Shown: positions 7,380 to 17,221, counted from the stretch's first letter. The stretch is 64,000 nt of DNA from Spirochaetota bacterium (GCA_029974015.1 JARKUF010000004.1:186001-250000); one strand, 5' to 3'. A program made the numbers and translations. Notes: generated by a model not told the origin, from the letters alone.

Positions 7380-8957
7380 ATGAAACACCGGAAAAGCTGC
7401 GAGTATCTTATAATTGGAAGCGGTTTCGGCGGCGCATTCGCGGCTTACAACCTCGCAAGGGCCGGCAAGGACGTGGTTGTGATTGAGCGCGGCATCTGGG
7501 TGCGTCGCGACGATACCTGCTGGGACGAGGAGCGCCTTCACCTTGTGGACCCCATCTACCGGGGGCACACGCCCGTCCTTATCAACCAGAAGAAGGGGAA
7601 GCTTGATGAATACTGGCCCGACGATACCGTAGGGGGCATGTCCACATTCTACGGCGCCGCCGCTTTCCGGATGCGCGAGGACGATTTTCTCGGAGCGCCC
7701 CTGCCCGATTCCGACGGTCGCGACAAAGCCACTGCATGGCCCGTACAGTATCGGGACATTGCGCCTTATTATGACAAGGCCGAGGCGCTCCAGCATGTCG
7801 CGGGAAACGGGAAGGACGATATCACCGGGCCGCCGCGCAAAGGGGATTTTTCCCAGAAGGCGCCGCCTTACTCCGCGCCATCTCAAAGGATTTTTGATGC
7901 GGCCTCGAAGCTTGGCCTCCATCCCTTCCACATTCCCATGGCGATTAACTTCTGCGGGGACTGCGGAAAGGGAAAGTGCATCCTCTGCCATACCTGCGAC
8001 CACTATCTCTGCAAAATTGAAGCGAAGAACGACCTTTCCGTTGTAGTCCTTCCAGACGCTATAAAGGCTGGCGCTGAAGTGATTGCAAATACGCGTGCGG
8101 TGAAAATCAATGTTGAACGGGGAAGGGCTGTTTCGGCGGAGCTGGTGGACCAGTCGACGGGGGCACGCCGCGAAATAAAGGCGAAGAATATCCTCCTCGC
8201 CTGCGGCGCCCTCTCGACCCCCCATCTTTTACTCTCATCAGGCATTGATGGGGTGGTCCCCGCCGGGGACCTCATTGGCAGACACCTCATGCGCCATGCC
8301 AATGGTGTGGTGAGCGGCATTTCAGCAGTGCGCACAAACCCCGAGGGGAAATTCCACAAGCAGGTGTCTATCCCCGATTACTACTTCGGAGATCCGGAGA
8401 AGAAAAAAGGCCCCGCCGGGGGGTGGGGGATGATACAGGAAATCCACACGCCGGAAAAGGGGGTGATGAAAGCCAATGTGCCTTTCGGCCTTAAGAATAT
8501 AGCCGCCTTTGCGTCTGAGTTTCTCCTGAATCTCCTCTGTATCGCGGAAGATACCTCGCAGTACGAAAACCGCGCCTATGTGGACATCACCGCGAAAGAC
8601 AAGTTCGGCATGCCGGCCCTTCGCGTTTACCACCGGTACACGGCGCGCGATCTGGCTGCCAGGAAGTCCCTCTATGGCGCCGCGAAACGGATTTTGTTGA
8701 AAGCTGGCGCTATCCCTGTATACTGCTTTCCCATAGACACGTTTTCACACGCCATTGGGACCTGCCGTTTCGGGAAAAACCGCGATACATCAGTCCTCGA
8801 TCCGGATTGCAGGGTATGGGGTGTGAAAAACCTCTATGTCTTGGACGCGAGCTTTATGCCCTCCGGGGGATCGGTAAACCCCAGCCTCACCATCGCGGCG
8901 AATGCCTTACGGGTCTCTGCCCTCCTGGCGGGACAATCATCACGAGGGAATGCCTGA
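7380..8957 (+). CDS. GMC-family FAD-dependent oxidoreductase with Cys-rich insert
   Basis: This 525-residue flavoprotein begins with the FAD-binding motif IIGSGFGGAFAAYNLARAG (GSGFGG at 13-18). It ends with the GMC C-terminal domain, SHAIGTCRFG and DASFMPSGGSVNPSLTI, which supplies the catalytic His region. Between residues 192 and 211 there are six cysteines in 20 residues (CGDCGKGKCILCHTCDHYLC). Such proteins oxidise alcohol or sugar hydroxyls; the substrate here is unknown. ATG 7380 is chosen over an in-frame TTG at 7371; both lie at the end of the preceding gene. The next gene, a Gfo/Idh/MocA enzyme, overlaps the end region, which suggests a shared sugar- or polyol-oxidation pathway. Confidence 0.88.
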   Translation: MKHRKSCEYLIIGSGFGGAFAAYNLARAGKDVVVIERGIWVRRDDTCWDEERLHLVDPIYRGHTPVLINQKKGKLDEYWPDDTVGGMSTFYGAAAFRMREDDFLGAPLPDSDGRDKATAWPVQYRDIAPYYDKAEALQHVAGNGKDDITGPPRKGDFSQKAPPYSAPSQRIFDAASKLGLHPFHIPMAINFCGDCGKGKCILCHTCDHYLCKIEAKNDLSVVVLPDAIKAGAEVIANTRAVKINVERGRAVSAELVDQSTGARREIKAKNILLACGALSTPHLLLSSGIDGVVPAGDLIGRHLMRHANGVVSGISAVRTNPEGKFHKQVSIPDYYFGDPEKKKGPAGGWGMIQEIHTPEKGVMKANVPFGLKNIAAFASEFLLNLLCIAEDTSQYENRAYVDITAKDKFGMPALRVYHRYTARDLAARKSLYGAAKRILLKAGAIPVYCFPIDTFSHAIGTCRFGKNRDTSVLDPDCRVWGVKNLYVLDASFMPSGGSVNPSLTIAANALRVSALLAGQSSRGNA

Positions 8958-8958
8958 T

Positions 8959-9957
8959 ATGAAAAAGATACTGCCGAGGATCTGCTTCCTGGGTTGCGGG
9001 GAGATCGCCTCCAGACATGCGAAAATGCTGAAAAAATTGTACAGGAAGATCGATCTTTGCTTCGCAAGCCGGGAGATTTCAAAAGCGAAGAAGTGGGCCG
9101 AAATGTTCAAAGGCACTAACTACTTCGGAAGCTATGAAGAGGCACTCTGCTCCGATTATTTCGATATCGCCTTCATTACCACTCCCCACGCGTATCATGC
9201 GGAGCTTGCGGTCCTCGCCGCGAAAAACGGCAAGGACATCATCATCGAGAAGCCCGTTACGCGAAACCTGAAAGAGCTTTCGTCGATCGAGAAAGCGGTT
9301 TCATGGAGCGGGGTTCGCTGCGCCGTCGCCGAAAACTATTATTACAAGCCCGCCATCAGCAGGATGAGGGAATGGATCGACGCGGGCCACATTGGCAGGG
9401 TGCTCTATGTGGAGATTACAAAGACCAATCGCGATGATATCTCCGGATGGCGCACCAATGCGGAGATGATGGGGGGCGGGGCCCTTCTGGAGGGAGGCGT
9501 CCACTGGGTTAACGCCCTTGTGTCCCTCGCCGGGGCGCGACCGCGGCAGGTGCTGGCGCTGAAGCCCGGCGTCGACTATGACACCAGGGTCCCTTTCGAA
9601 GATACGATGATGATGCTCGTGCAATTCGAAGGCGGCGCCGTGGGTAAGCTCCTTCACTCCTGGCGCATTCCCAACCGCTTCCGGGGCATGGGGCTTTCCA
9701 AAATTTACGGCACCGAAGGGGTCATCACATTCGAAAGCAACGGGCTGTATAGTTCGCTCTACGGAAGAAAGAATAAAAAAGCCTTTTTCAGCCCTTTTTC
9801 TTTTCTCGGATTCAAGGCGATGCACCGGGCCTTTATAGAAGATTACGTTGAAAGGAGGCCATGGCGCCCCCCCATCGAAAGAATACGGAGGGAGATGATG
9901 ATGGTCGATGCGGCGTACCGTTCAGTTAAGTCGGGTAAGTTCGAGAAGCTTGATTAA
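8959..9957 (+). CDS. Gfo/Idh/MocA-family NAD(P)-dependent oxidoreductase
   Basis: The 332-residue protein opens with a Rossmann motif (ICFLGCGEIASRHAKML) and has the family EKPVTRN motif near residue 85, with its conserved Lys, followed by the substrate-binding beta-sheet domain (GGGALLEGGVHWVNAL). These enzymes oxidise or reduce sugars and inositols using NAD(P). ATG 8959 is chosen because GAGGGA lies nine bases upstream, while the ATG at 8950 directly abuts that site. It begins one base after the stop of the GMC oxidoreductase, so the two are likely coupled. The substrate cannot be read from sequence. Confidence 0.9.
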   Translation: MKKILPRICFLGCGEIASRHAKMLKKLYRKIDLCFASREISKAKKWAEMFKGTNYFGSYEEALCSDYFDIAFITTPHAYHAELAVLAAKNGKDIIIEKPVTRNLKELSSIEKAVSWSGVRCAVAENYYYKPAISRMREWIDAGHIGRVLYVEITKTNRDDISGWRTNAEMMGGGALLEGGVHWVNALVSLAGARPRQVLALKPGVDYDTRVPFEDTMMMLVQFEGGAVGKLLHSWRIPNRFRGMGLSKIYGTEGVITFESNGLYSSLYGRKNKKAFFSPFSFLGFKAMHRAFIEDYVERRPWRPPIERIRREMMMVDAAYRSVKSGKFEKLD

Positions 9958-9977
9958 AGACAGAGGGGTATTCAAAG

Positions 9978-10295
9978 ATGGGGTCCGATAACAAGAAGGA
10001 ACTCTACAGGCAGGGGGTCCTCTGCGCCCTGGCCCGGCAGAATTGCATCGCCATGCTGGAAACAAGGGGCGCTTTCGACTCAGAAACCGTGGCCCGGATA
10101 TGTGAGTTTATCAGCACCCTCTGCGCCGGGGTCGACGATGGTGGATGCGCCGCACAATCGAAGACATGCCGCGAGGCCGCATCCGCCCTGCGCTCGGGCG
10201 ATACGGAAAGGTACATGGAGCTGTGCCGCCACGCCTGTGCTACCTGCCCTTTCTCTGTCCGTGCGCGGGAAGAAGAGAACCGAACACTCCAGTGA
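9978..10295 (+). CDS. Cysteine-rich small protein of unknown function
   Basis: The 105-residue protein has nine cysteines spread along its length (including LCAL, QNCI, ICEF, TLCAG, GGCA, KTCR, ELCRHACATC) on a helical background. It has AGAGGGG upstream of the ATG and lies 20 bases after the MocA-type gene, so it probably belongs to the same operon. The spacing suggests metal binding or disulfides, but no known zinc or iron-sulfur motif is complete apart from CxxxCxxC at the end. It converges with the PilZ gene with only 3 bases between stops. Confidence 0.7.
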   Translation: MGSDNKKELYRQGVLCALARQNCIAMLETRGAFDSETVARICEFISTLCAGVDDGGCAAQSKTCREAASALRSGDTERYMELCRHACATCPFSVRAREEENRTLQ

Positions 10296-10298
10296 AAA

Positions 10299-11399
10299 TT
10301 ATTCTTCCTTCTGGCCGGTAGATTCGAGGAACTCCTCAAAGTTGACTTCACTCAGGGCGTCCATCTCCCTTATCTCACAGCCGATTTTTATGATTTTATT
10401 TTCCATTAGGGTGATATTACGCACCTCGGCATGGACCGAAGCTTTCTTCCCTTCAGGGAGCATTAAATCGAAAAAAACCTGGCACTTCTCCTTGAAGTAA
10501 CGGATGAACATCCTGTTCTTGAATACAATGCCGAGGCCATTGCGTGAAATGTCCGAAACCAGAAGCTTTTCTTCGGATACGGGAAAAAGCTTTGTCCTGG
10601 ATATGATGTCGTCGCAACTTGCGGCAATTTTCTTAATAATGGACATGACAGAGTCCGGCATAGGGACGATGCCATTCACCTGGATGTATCCGTAGGGGAT
10701 CTTGGTGCGGAACAGGAATGGTACCGATATTTCGGAGATATATTGCTTCCTGTTCTGCAGATAGTAATCCTTCGAGTAAATATTGTTTATGTAGTTGTTA
10801 TATTCCGCCATCTCCTGCTCTCTCGGCTTTTTACGTATGTCGGGGATGAAAATCGGCTTGTTCATATTGGAAAAATGCTTCATCCGGGGATCGCTCGTTC
10901 CTTCGTTGAAAAAGAATATTTTGATGTAGGGGAAATGCTTTTCAATATCGTCCTTGAGGGCCTCCCTTATTCTGTCGAGCTTCTTCGTTTCCATGGAGAG
11001 GGTGTTTTCCATGATGAAGTCGGAGATGATATTGGTCACATAGATGATCTTTTTCCCGGTCCCTTCCACAGTTATGGTTTTGCGGTCTTCGCGCCGTTCA
11101 ATGGTTATAAGCTGCATCTTCATAGGGAAAAAGACGAAGGAATCGTCTTCCTGTTTTTCAAGGAATTTCAACTGGGCGTAGATAATGCTGTTTTCGTGCC
11201 GGACGAAAATGAGACATGTCCCGGAAAGGTTCTTAATGAGGGGGATCTTAAAGGCGACCTGGTCGCTCGAATAGCCCAGGAACTTGATTTTTAAGTCCCC
11301 GTTTTTGGCCTTGAGAAAAATTTCGCTTCCAATAAAATATTTATAAAAAATTTCCTTGAATTGCAGTTTGTCGGTTATGGTTTGAATTTGTTCGGACAT
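10299..11399 (-). CDS. PilZ-domain protein (DUF1577-like)
   Basis: The 366-residue protein has a C-terminal PilZ-like domain (VSDISRNGLGIVFKN, then beta strands and IKIGCEIREM) preceded by a long region containing ERREDRKTI, which resembles the RxxxR segment that contacts cyclic di-GMP in PilZ proteins. Leptospiral proteins with this layout are grouped as DUF1577. No membrane segment is seen, so it is likely a cytoplasmic c-di-GMP effector acting on motility, adhesion or gene expression. It is convergent with the upstream operon. Nucleotide binding is inferred from the family. Confidence 0.75.
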   Translation of the reverse strand: MSEQIQTITDKLQFKEIFYKYFIGSEIFLKAKNGDLKIKFLGYSSDQVAFKIPLIKNLSGTCLIFVRHENSIIYAQLKFLEKQEDDSFVFFPMKMQLITIERREDRKTITVEGTGKKIIYVTNIISDFIMENTLSMETKKLDRIREALKDDIEKHFPYIKIFFFNEGTSDPRMKHFSNMNKPIFIPDIRKKPREQEMAEYNNYINNIYSKDYYLQNRKQYISEISVPFLFRTKIPYGYIQVNGIVPMPDSVMSIIKKIAASCDDIISRTKLFPVSEEKLLVSDISRNGLGIVFKNRMFIRYFKEKCQVFFDLMLPEGKKASVHAEVRNITLMENKIIKIGCEIREMDALSEVNFEEFLESTGQKEE

Positions 11400-11775
11400 G
11401 ATATTATAAAGGACAGGTTATCGGTGTTGGCCCAAGAATGCGAATATTGTCTGCAATTCCCCGGTTGCAAGTCGAATTGGGGGGAAAGCGCCAATCTTAT
11501 AAAAAAAGTTATCACGGAAAAAGAGTTTCGTCAAATAGATATTTGAGGGAAACTCTAAAAAAAAAATAAAATTTTTATTCTGGAAATATCGTAACTGTCT
11601 GTAAAGTCATCACTCGGGTTTTTCTGGTCGTCGAAGGCGGACGAGAAAACCTAAACATTTTCTCCGCGTAATCAATTTTTAAATATTGGGGTGCCCTCCG
11701 GGAAAGACTATTCTTAAGAATGTCCGCGCTGTTGTTCTAACTCCCAGAGGGCAACCATGTACGTCGCCCTCGATT
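11400..11775. other. Gene-free gap of 376 bases
   Basis: No gene is supported here. The gap holds a minus-oriented repeat copy (11582-11668). Nearer the cyclophilin gene there is an imperfect inverted pair, GGTGCCCTCCGGG (from 11689) and CTCCCAGAGGGCAACC (ending 11756), enclosing a smaller palindrome ATTCTTAAGAAT. The latter may be the 3' end of the cyclophilin transcript, but there is no T-run in either direction. Confidence 0.5.
11582..11668 (-). repeat. Dispersed palindromic repeat, degenerate copy
   Basis: On the minus strand this reads TTTTCTCGTCCGCCTTCGACG through AAAACCCGAGTGATGAC and ends in a worn GTTACGATATTTCC. The order of parts matches the family: central GC hairpin, then the GTTAC spacer, then the TTCC end. 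Confidence 0.5.
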
Positions 11776-12336
11776 TTATTTTCTGGCGATTGAGTTTATC
11801 ACAACATCCCGCACAGGCACGTCCTGGTGTAACCCGGCGTTTTTTGTCGCCACTGACTTTATCCTGTCTACTACATCTATGCCGGAGATCACCCTTCCGA
11901 AGACGCAGTAGCCGAATCCCCTGGGGTCCGGTGATCGGTAGTTAAGAAAGGGATTATCAACCACATTAATGAAGAACTGGGCCGTTGCGCTGTGGGGGTC
12001 CATGGTGCGCGCCATGGCGAGGGTACCCCTGCGGTTCGGCAGTCCGTTTCCCGCTTCATTACGTACGGGCGCCATTGTGGCCTTCTCGACCATGCCGGGC
12101 GTGTAGCCGCCCCCCTGAATCATGAAATTCGGAATGACCCGATGGAAGATTGTGCCGTTGTAAAAACCGCGGTCGACGTAGCTAAGAAAATTTTTCACTG
12201 TCGCCGGGGCCTGTTCGTTGAAAAGTTCAACCTGGATTTCGCCGTAGTTAGTCCTTATGGTTACCCTGGTGTTTTCTGCCCTGGCCATTGTACAGGCGAG
12301 GACGATCATGGTGCAGATGGTGATGATCTGTTTCAT
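11776..12336 (-). CDS. Exported peptidyl-prolyl cis-trans isomerase, cyclophilin type
   Basis: The 186-residue product is a cyclophilin: [22 protein letters not shown], then [13 protein letters not shown] and [12 protein letters not shown] carry the active-site residues (Arg in FHRVI, Phe and Gln in QFFIN). It catalyses proline isomerisation during protein folding. The N-terminus [20 protein letters not shown] is an export signal; cleavage after ARA gives a periplasmic enzyme, but VLAC could also serve as a lipobox. ATG 12336 is chosen for AGGAGA eight bases upstream and because it places the signal peptide first. Confidence 0.93.
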   Translation of the reverse strand: MKQIITICTMIVLACTMARAENTRVTIRTNYGEIQVELFNEQAPATVKNFLSYVDRGFYNGTIFHRVIPNFMIQGGGYTPGMVEKATMAPVRNEAGNGLPNRRGTLAMARTMDPHSATAQFFINVVDNPFLNYRSPDPRGFGYCVFGRVISGIDVVDRIKSVATKNAGLHQDVPVRDVVINSIARK

Positions 12337-12490
12337 CGAAATATCTCCTGCGATCTTTAAGTTTTCCGGGCGCTTGGGGACCCTGAATTGTATGGATGCA
12401 GAGGGCTTGCATCTTCTCAAGTTTTTTTTTTGTCCGGGTAATATATATTGACAAAAACCGGCTTTTTCAGATTGTTCAATGGAACCTGGA

Positions 12491-13855
12491 ATGAGAACCA
12501 CACGAATGAGCTTATACGAACTTTTCATCGGATTCAGGTATCTGAAGGCGAAAAAAAGCCAGGGTTTCATATCTTTCAACACCCTGCTTTCCATCTTTAT
12601 CGTCTTTATAGGCGTGTTCATGCTCATCGTGGTGATCTCGGTCATGAACGGCTTCCAGAGCCAGATCAAAGACAAAATCCTCGATGTCGATTCCCACATC
12701 ACCATCACCAACGCTTTCGCGACCGATTCCGGAGAGGGCATCCGCAATTATGGGGCGCTCATCGACAGGGTCAGGGACATCGGCGGCATACGTTCCGTGA
12801 CGCCCTTCATTCAGGGACAGGGGCTTCTTCGCTACAAATCGTACATATCGCCGGTGGTGATCCGCGGTATTGGAAGACCCGGCGATATGCCCGGCGACGT
12901 GAAAAAGTTCATCAAAGACGGCGAGAAGGAGTTCAAGAAAAAAAGCGATGTTTTTGTGGGCATAGAGATGTCGTGGAACTACAACATGCGAAAGGGCGAT
13001 GTGATAGAAGTCATTGTCCCCAAAGGGAGGCTCACGGCGAAAACCGGAATCCATCCCGGCATAGGGTCGTACAGAGTGGCCGGTTTTTTCAAGACAGGTT
13101 ATTACGAGTTTGACACCAAGCTTGTAATACTCTCCCTCCCCGCGACACAGGACCTCTACGAGATGGGCAATATCGCCTGGGGAATCGGCATTAAAATCAA
13201 CGATATCTATAAAATGGACGCCCTCGCTTCGAAGATCCGGGAACGTGTCGGCTATGAGTACGATGTCCAGACGGCCGAACAGAGGAACCAGAACCTGTTT
13301 TACGCGCTCCGCCTCGAAAAGCTCATCATGACCATCATCCTTTTTCTTGTCATCATATCGGCGGGATTCACTATCATGGGCACCCTGGTCATGGTGGTCA
13401 TGGAAAAGCGCAAGGCAATTGGAATTTTAAAATCGATGGGTGCCCGTCCCATTTCCATCATGGTGATATTTATTCTTGAGGGGTTCCTAATCGGGGTCGC
13501 CGGGGCGCTGAGCGGCGTCGTCTTCGGGCTGGCGGCGGCCCTGAATCTCGAGGCCATCATCAAGTGGGTAGAAGTGAAAATCAATGTAATCATGGGTGGC
13601 TTTTACGGGGCGGCAAATTTTTTCATAGACCTGGTGAACATGGTCCTGGGTGGCCGCATGGCTCCCGCCCTGTGGCAGGATGTCTCTCTGGTCCCCAAAA
13701 ATGTCTATTATATCGATTCCATTCCCACGGAGGTAAATCCTGAATTCGTGGTTCTTATTTCGATTTTTGCGGTATTTCTTTCCACCGTGGCGGCCATCTT
13801 TCCTTCCTGGCATGCTTCGCGACTTCGTCCTGTTGAAACAATCCGGTACGAGTAG
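12491..13855 (+). CDS. lolC: Lipoprotein-releasing ABC transporter permease (LolC/LolE type)
   Basis: The protein has the MacB/LolC topology: one membrane helix near the N-terminus ([18 protein letters not shown]), a large periplasmic domain, then three C-terminal helices ([56 protein letters not shown]) ending in [11 protein letters not shown]. With LolD it extracts mature lipoproteins from the inner membrane and hands them to LolA. Three in-frame ATGs are possible (12479, 12491, 12506), none with a strong ribosome-binding site; 12491 has GGAA seven bases upstream. Only one permease gene is present here, so a homodimer, or a second subunit elsewhere, is likely. Confidence 0.88.
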   Translation: MRTTRMSLYELFIGFRYLKAKKSQGFISFNTLLSIFIVFIGVFMLIVVISVMNGFQSQIKDKILDVDSHITITNAFATDSGEGIRNYGALIDRVRDIGGIRSVTPFIQGQGLLRYKSYISPVVIRGIGRPGDMPGDVKKFIKDGEKEFKKKSDVFVGIEMSWNYNMRKGDVIEVIVPKGRLTAKTGIHPGIGSYRVAGFFKTGYYEFDTKLVILSLPATQDLYEMGNIAWGIGIKINDIYKMDALASKIRERVGYEYDVQTAEQRNQNLFYALRLEKLIMTIILFLVIISAGFTIMGTLVMVVMEKRKAIGILKSMGARPISIMVIFILEGFLIGVAGALSGVVFGLAAALNLEAIIKWVEVKINVIMGGFYGAANFFIDLVNMVLGGRMAPALWQDVSLVPKNVYYIDSIPTEVNPEFVVLISIFAVFLSTVAAIFPSWHASRLRPVETIRYE

Positions 13856-13864
13856 GGTGCGGTT

Positions 13865-14593
13865 ATGGGGCGCTCCGAAATAGTTAGAGTGGAGGGACTT
13901 GAAAAAATCTATGGATACGGCAGGAACGCCCTGCGGGTCCTTAAAAATGTCTCTCTCGGCATAAGTCGGGGTGAGATTGTCTCAATCGTCGGCCCCTCCG
14001 GGGCGGGGAAATCGACGCTGCTAAACATCATGGGATGCCTCGACGGATTCCAGGCTGGCAATCTTGTTATTAAAGGCAGGGATGTATCAAGCTTTTCCGT
14101 GGAAGACCTTTCCGATTTCCGCAATCTCCATATAGGCTTCATTTTCCAGCTCCACAATCTTCTACCGGAGTTTACGGCCCTGGAAAATGTCATGTTCCCC
14201 CTCCTTATTAGAAGAATGGGAAAGCGTCAGACCCGGGCCAGGGCGATGGAGATGATCGATAGATTCGACCTGGCGGACCGCTCACATCACAAGCCCTCGG
14301 AGCTTTCCGGCGGGGAGTGTCAGCGTATCGCAGTGGCCAGGGCCCTCATTGGGGGGCCCGAAATCATCCTGGCCGATGAGCCCACGGGGAGCCTTGATAG
14401 CGAAAACTCAAGAAAGCTCATCGACATCCTCTTTGACCTTGGAAAGGAGAAGAGCACAACGATCGTCATAGTGACCCACAGCGGGGAGATTGCCGGGAAA
14501 ACGGAGCGGACCGTCACCCTGGTGGACGGGGAGATCCGCACGGACGTAAAAAACGGCGGCGCCCCCGGCGGGGGCGAGGAGGGACCGATATGA
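13865..14593 (+). CDS. lolD: Lipoprotein-releasing ABC transporter ATPase LolD
   Basis: The 242-residue ABC ATPase has Walker A GPSGAGKS (43-50), the Q-loop at Q95 with FQLHNLLPEFTALENVM typical of the LolD/MacB subgroup, signature LSGGE (147-151), Walker B IILADE (167-172) and the H-loop His at 205. It powers the permease encoded nine bases upstream. The C-terminal tail is Gly-rich (NGGAPGGGEEG). Its stop overlaps the start of the next gene (ATGA arrangement), so a metallo-beta-lactamase nuclease is translationally coupled to it. Confidence 0.93.
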   Translation: MGRSEIVRVEGLEKIYGYGRNALRVLKNVSLGISRGEIVSIVGPSGAGKSTLLNIMGCLDGFQAGNLVIKGRDVSSFSVEDLSDFRNLHIGFIFQLHNLLPEFTALENVMFPLLIRRMGKRQTRARAMEMIDRFDLADRSHHKPSELSGGECQRIAVARALIGGPEIILADEPTGSLDSENSRKLIDILFDLGKEKSTTIVIVTHSGEIAGKTERTVTLVDGEIRTDVKNGGAPGGGEEGPI

Positions 14594-16191
14594 AGATTGA
14601 ATTCGTCGGGGCGGCGAGGAGCGTCACCGGATCGTGCCATATCGTCAAAACCGACAACTTCACCATTATGGTGGACCACGGCATGTTCCAGGGTAACCGG
14701 GCGCTTCGTGAGCGAAACTACATGGAAACCGTCTATGCCCCGAAGGAAATTGACGCGCTCCTTCTGACCCATGCCCACATAGACCACAGCGGCCTTATTC
14801 CGAAGATGGTGAAGGACGGTTATACGAACCAGATATTCGCCACGAAGCCCACCGTGGACCTCTGTTCCATAATGCTCCCCGACAGCGCCCACATACAGGA
14901 ATCGGACACGAAGTGGATAAACAAAAAGAACAAACGTGCCGAGAAAGAGGCGGTTGAACCCCTCTATACCGTGGAGCATGCCGAGGAGTCGCTCAGGCGC
15001 TTCGTTCCCGTGAGTTACGGCGATATGGTCGATATAGTCCCCGGCGTGAAGGCCAGGTTCCGCGATGCGGGCCATATACTCGGTTCTTCCTTTATTGAAC
15101 TCTGGGTGGAGGAAAAGGGAAAGACGGTGAAGCTTGTCTTTTCCGGCGATGTCGGCTCCAGCGACCAGGTCCTCATTAAGGACCCGGAAACCGTAGACGA
15201 GGCCGACGTGCTTTTAATCGAGTCCACATATGGCGACAGGCTTCACAGAAGCAAAGAAGACACGTACAAAGAATTCAAAGACATCATCAATGAGTCGCAC
15301 AATCTTAGGGGTAATATAATAATCCCGTCCTTCGCCATAGAGCGAACCCAGGAAATCGTCTTTACCCTCGGGCGGCTCTTCAAGGAAGGGGCCATACCGG
15401 AAATCCCGGTCTATATCGATTCTCCCCTCGCCATATCGGCCACCGAGATATTCAAGATGAATAGGGACTGCTTCGACGAAGAGACGATGAAGATCATCCT
15501 CTCCGGCGACAATCCCCTGGAATTCAAAAACCTCAACTATACGAGGGAGACCGCCGAATCGAAGCGCCTCAACGAGGAGGCAAGGGGCGCCATCATCATC
15601 TCAGCCAGCGGTATGTGCAACGCCGGGCGAATTAAATATCATCTTCTGAACAATCTCTACCGCCATGAATCCTCAGTTATTTTCGTCGGGTATCAGGCCG
15701 AAGGGACCCTTGGACGACTCCTTGTGGACGGCAACAAGAAGGTGAGGATCCTCGGCGAGGACGTGGCGGTCCGGGCGAAAATCCACACCCTTGGCGGTTT
15801 CTCCGCCCACGCCGACCGGGACGGGCTTCTTTCCTGGATGAGTTCCATAAAAAACGGCAAACTCAAGGTTTTTGTGGTCCACGGCGAGGAATCGGCGTCC
15901 CTGGCCTTTGCGGGCTCGGTGAAGGAACATTTCGGCTACGACCCCATAGTGCCCCGGTGGGGTGAAATCATCGACCTGGATACCATGGAAAGCACAGACG
16001 CCGACTATGGGAAAATGAAGGATGCCCCGGGCTTGGAACGCGAAATGGAAGGCCTGATATCCGGTCTGGAGGTCCTGGAGCGAAAGTTCAGAAAGGCCCG
16101 GGAAGAGCGGAGAATTCACAACATGGAAAAGCTCGAGCACGATATCATGGACGTACAAAGGATGATCAAATCGATCTCGGACGACCTGTAG
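14590..16191 (+). CDS. Beta-CASP metallo-beta-lactamase ribonuclease-like protein
   Basis: The 533-residue protein starts with a metallo-beta-lactamase fold carrying HAHIDHSG (61-68), a downstream DAGHILGSSFIEL and FSGDVG, which bind two zinc ions. A beta-CASP domain follows (ESTYGDR, IIPSFAIERTQE, ISASGMCNAGRI) and ends with the RMMBL-type IHTLGGFSAHADRDGL. This is the CPSF73/YSH1-like RNA-processing group, so an RNase role is likely. The C-terminal 60 residues are a charged helical extension (EGLISGLEVLERKFRKAREER). It is coupled to lolD by a 4-base overlap. A link with Lol function is not established. Confidence 0.88.
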   Translation: MKIEFVGAARSVTGSCHIVKTDNFTIMVDHGMFQGNRALRERNYMETVYAPKEIDALLLTHAHIDHSGLIPKMVKDGYTNQIFATKPTVDLCSIMLPDSAHIQESDTKWINKKNKRAEKEAVEPLYTVEHAEESLRRFVPVSYGDMVDIVPGVKARFRDAGHILGSSFIELWVEEKGKTVKLVFSGDVGSSDQVLIKDPETVDEADVLLIESTYGDRLHRSKEDTYKEFKDIINESHNLRGNIIIPSFAIERTQEIVFTLGRLFKEGAIPEIPVYIDSPLAISATEIFKMNRDCFDEETMKIILSGDNPLEFKNLNYTRETAESKRLNEEARGAIIISASGMCNAGRIKYHLLNNLYRHESSVIFVGYQAEGTLGRLLVDGNKKVRILGEDVAVRAKIHTLGGFSAHADRDGLLSWMSSIKNGKLKVFVVHGEESASLAFAGSVKEHFGYDPIVPRWGEIIDLDTMESTDADYGKMKDAPGLEREMEGLISGLEVLERKFRKAREERRIHNMEKLEHDIMDVQRMIKSISDDL

Positions 16192-16270
16192 CAATCCACG
16201 AAAAAAATCCTTCAGGACATAATGTGTTCCTTCCGAAATAAAGGATAGTACTATGTGGGAGGACCGTACC

Positions 16271-17221
16271 ATGCGTTATGTTATCACCGGACTTATGCTG
16301 TTGCTGGCGATGATTCTATTTTTCGTATTCATCACCGCCTGCGCGCCGGCCAGAACAATGACACGAGATGGTTTCCGCGAAACCAGGACCGACCAGCGGA
16401 CGGAGAAGGCGGAAGAGAGCGATTTTTACTACGGGGAAGATGACAGGGGAAATGATGCCGTCGCGCCGAGGAGAGACCGCTCCAGGAAGCAGGGCGCCCC
16501 AACCCTGAGATCCGGATCTGGAGAAGCTTCAATTGGAGATGACCTGGCCGGTGATGACCCCGAGGACTTTGAGGGCCATGCCGGGAGGAGTGAAAAATTC
16601 TACCAAAAGGGCGAGGCGTCATGGTATGGAAGGGCCTTCCACGGCAAGCTCACCGCCTCCGGAGAGCGTTTCAATATGAACGAACTCACGGCGGCCCACA
16701 AGACACTGCCTTTCGGTACGCTTCTGGAGGTGAAAAATCTCGAAAATGACAGGACCGTAAAGGTCAGGGTGAACGACCGCGGCCCTTACCGGGGTGGGAG
16801 GATTATCGACCTTTCCTATGGCGCAGCCAAGAGACTCGACATGCTCGGGGCCGGCACTGTCGGCGTGGGGATTACCGTCCTCGAGAAGGGGCAAAACGGC
16901 CGGGCTTCCCGCAAGGCTGCCGCCGATGAGATAGAAGGTGTGGGAGGTATCGATGACGACAGCGTCTCCGATGATGATTCGCCCCGGGGAGGCGGCAGGG
17001 TCTCTCTTCAAGCAGGGGCTTTTTATTCCAGAAACAACGCCGAGAGGCTAAAAAGCAGAATTGAGGGCATGACAAGGAATCCGGTGACGATTATACGGGA
17101 CGGGGACCTCTATAAAATAAGAATTACGGCACTTCCGTCTCGAAGAGAGGCCATGAGGCTCAGGAGACAGCTCCACGGCGAGGATATCCCCGCCTTTGTG
17201 GTGGATGATATACGGGAATAG
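16271..17221 (+). CDS. rlpA: RlpA-like septal lytic transglycosylase lipoprotein with SPOR domain
   Basis: ATG 16271 is chosen because GGGAGG lies eight bases upstream and it gives a lipoprotein signal ending FITAC, with the acylated Cys at 24. After an acidic linker comes the double-psi beta-barrel ([53 protein letters not shown]), whose Asp and His are the catalytic residues of RlpA, a transglycosylase that cuts denuded glycan strands at the division septum. A second linker leads to a C-terminal SPOR domain ([17 protein letters not shown]). It ends the Lol cluster and is followed by a terminator. Confidence 0.92.
   Translation: MRYVITGLMLLLAMILFFVFITACAPARTMTRDGFRETRTDQRTEKAEESDFYYGEDDRGNDAVAPRRDRSRKQGAPTLRSGSGEASIGDDLAGDDPEDFEGHAGRSEKFYQKGEASWYGRAFHGKLTASGERFNMNELTAAHKTLPFGTLLEVKNLENDRTVKVRVNDRGPYRGGRIIDLSYGAAKRLDMLGAGTVGVGITVLEKGQNGRASRKAAADEIEGVGGIDDDSVSDDDSPRGGGRVSLQAGAFYSRNNAERLKSRIEGMTRNPVTIIRDGDLYKIRITALPSRREAMRLRRQLHGEDIPAFVVDDIRE

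Noticed and set aside
11689-11756. Terminal inverted repeats of a small insertion element next to the cyclophilin gene
   Set aside because: GGTGCCCTCCGGG and CTCCCAGAGGGCAACC pair imperfectly, enclose only about 40 bases and no gene, and show no target duplication.
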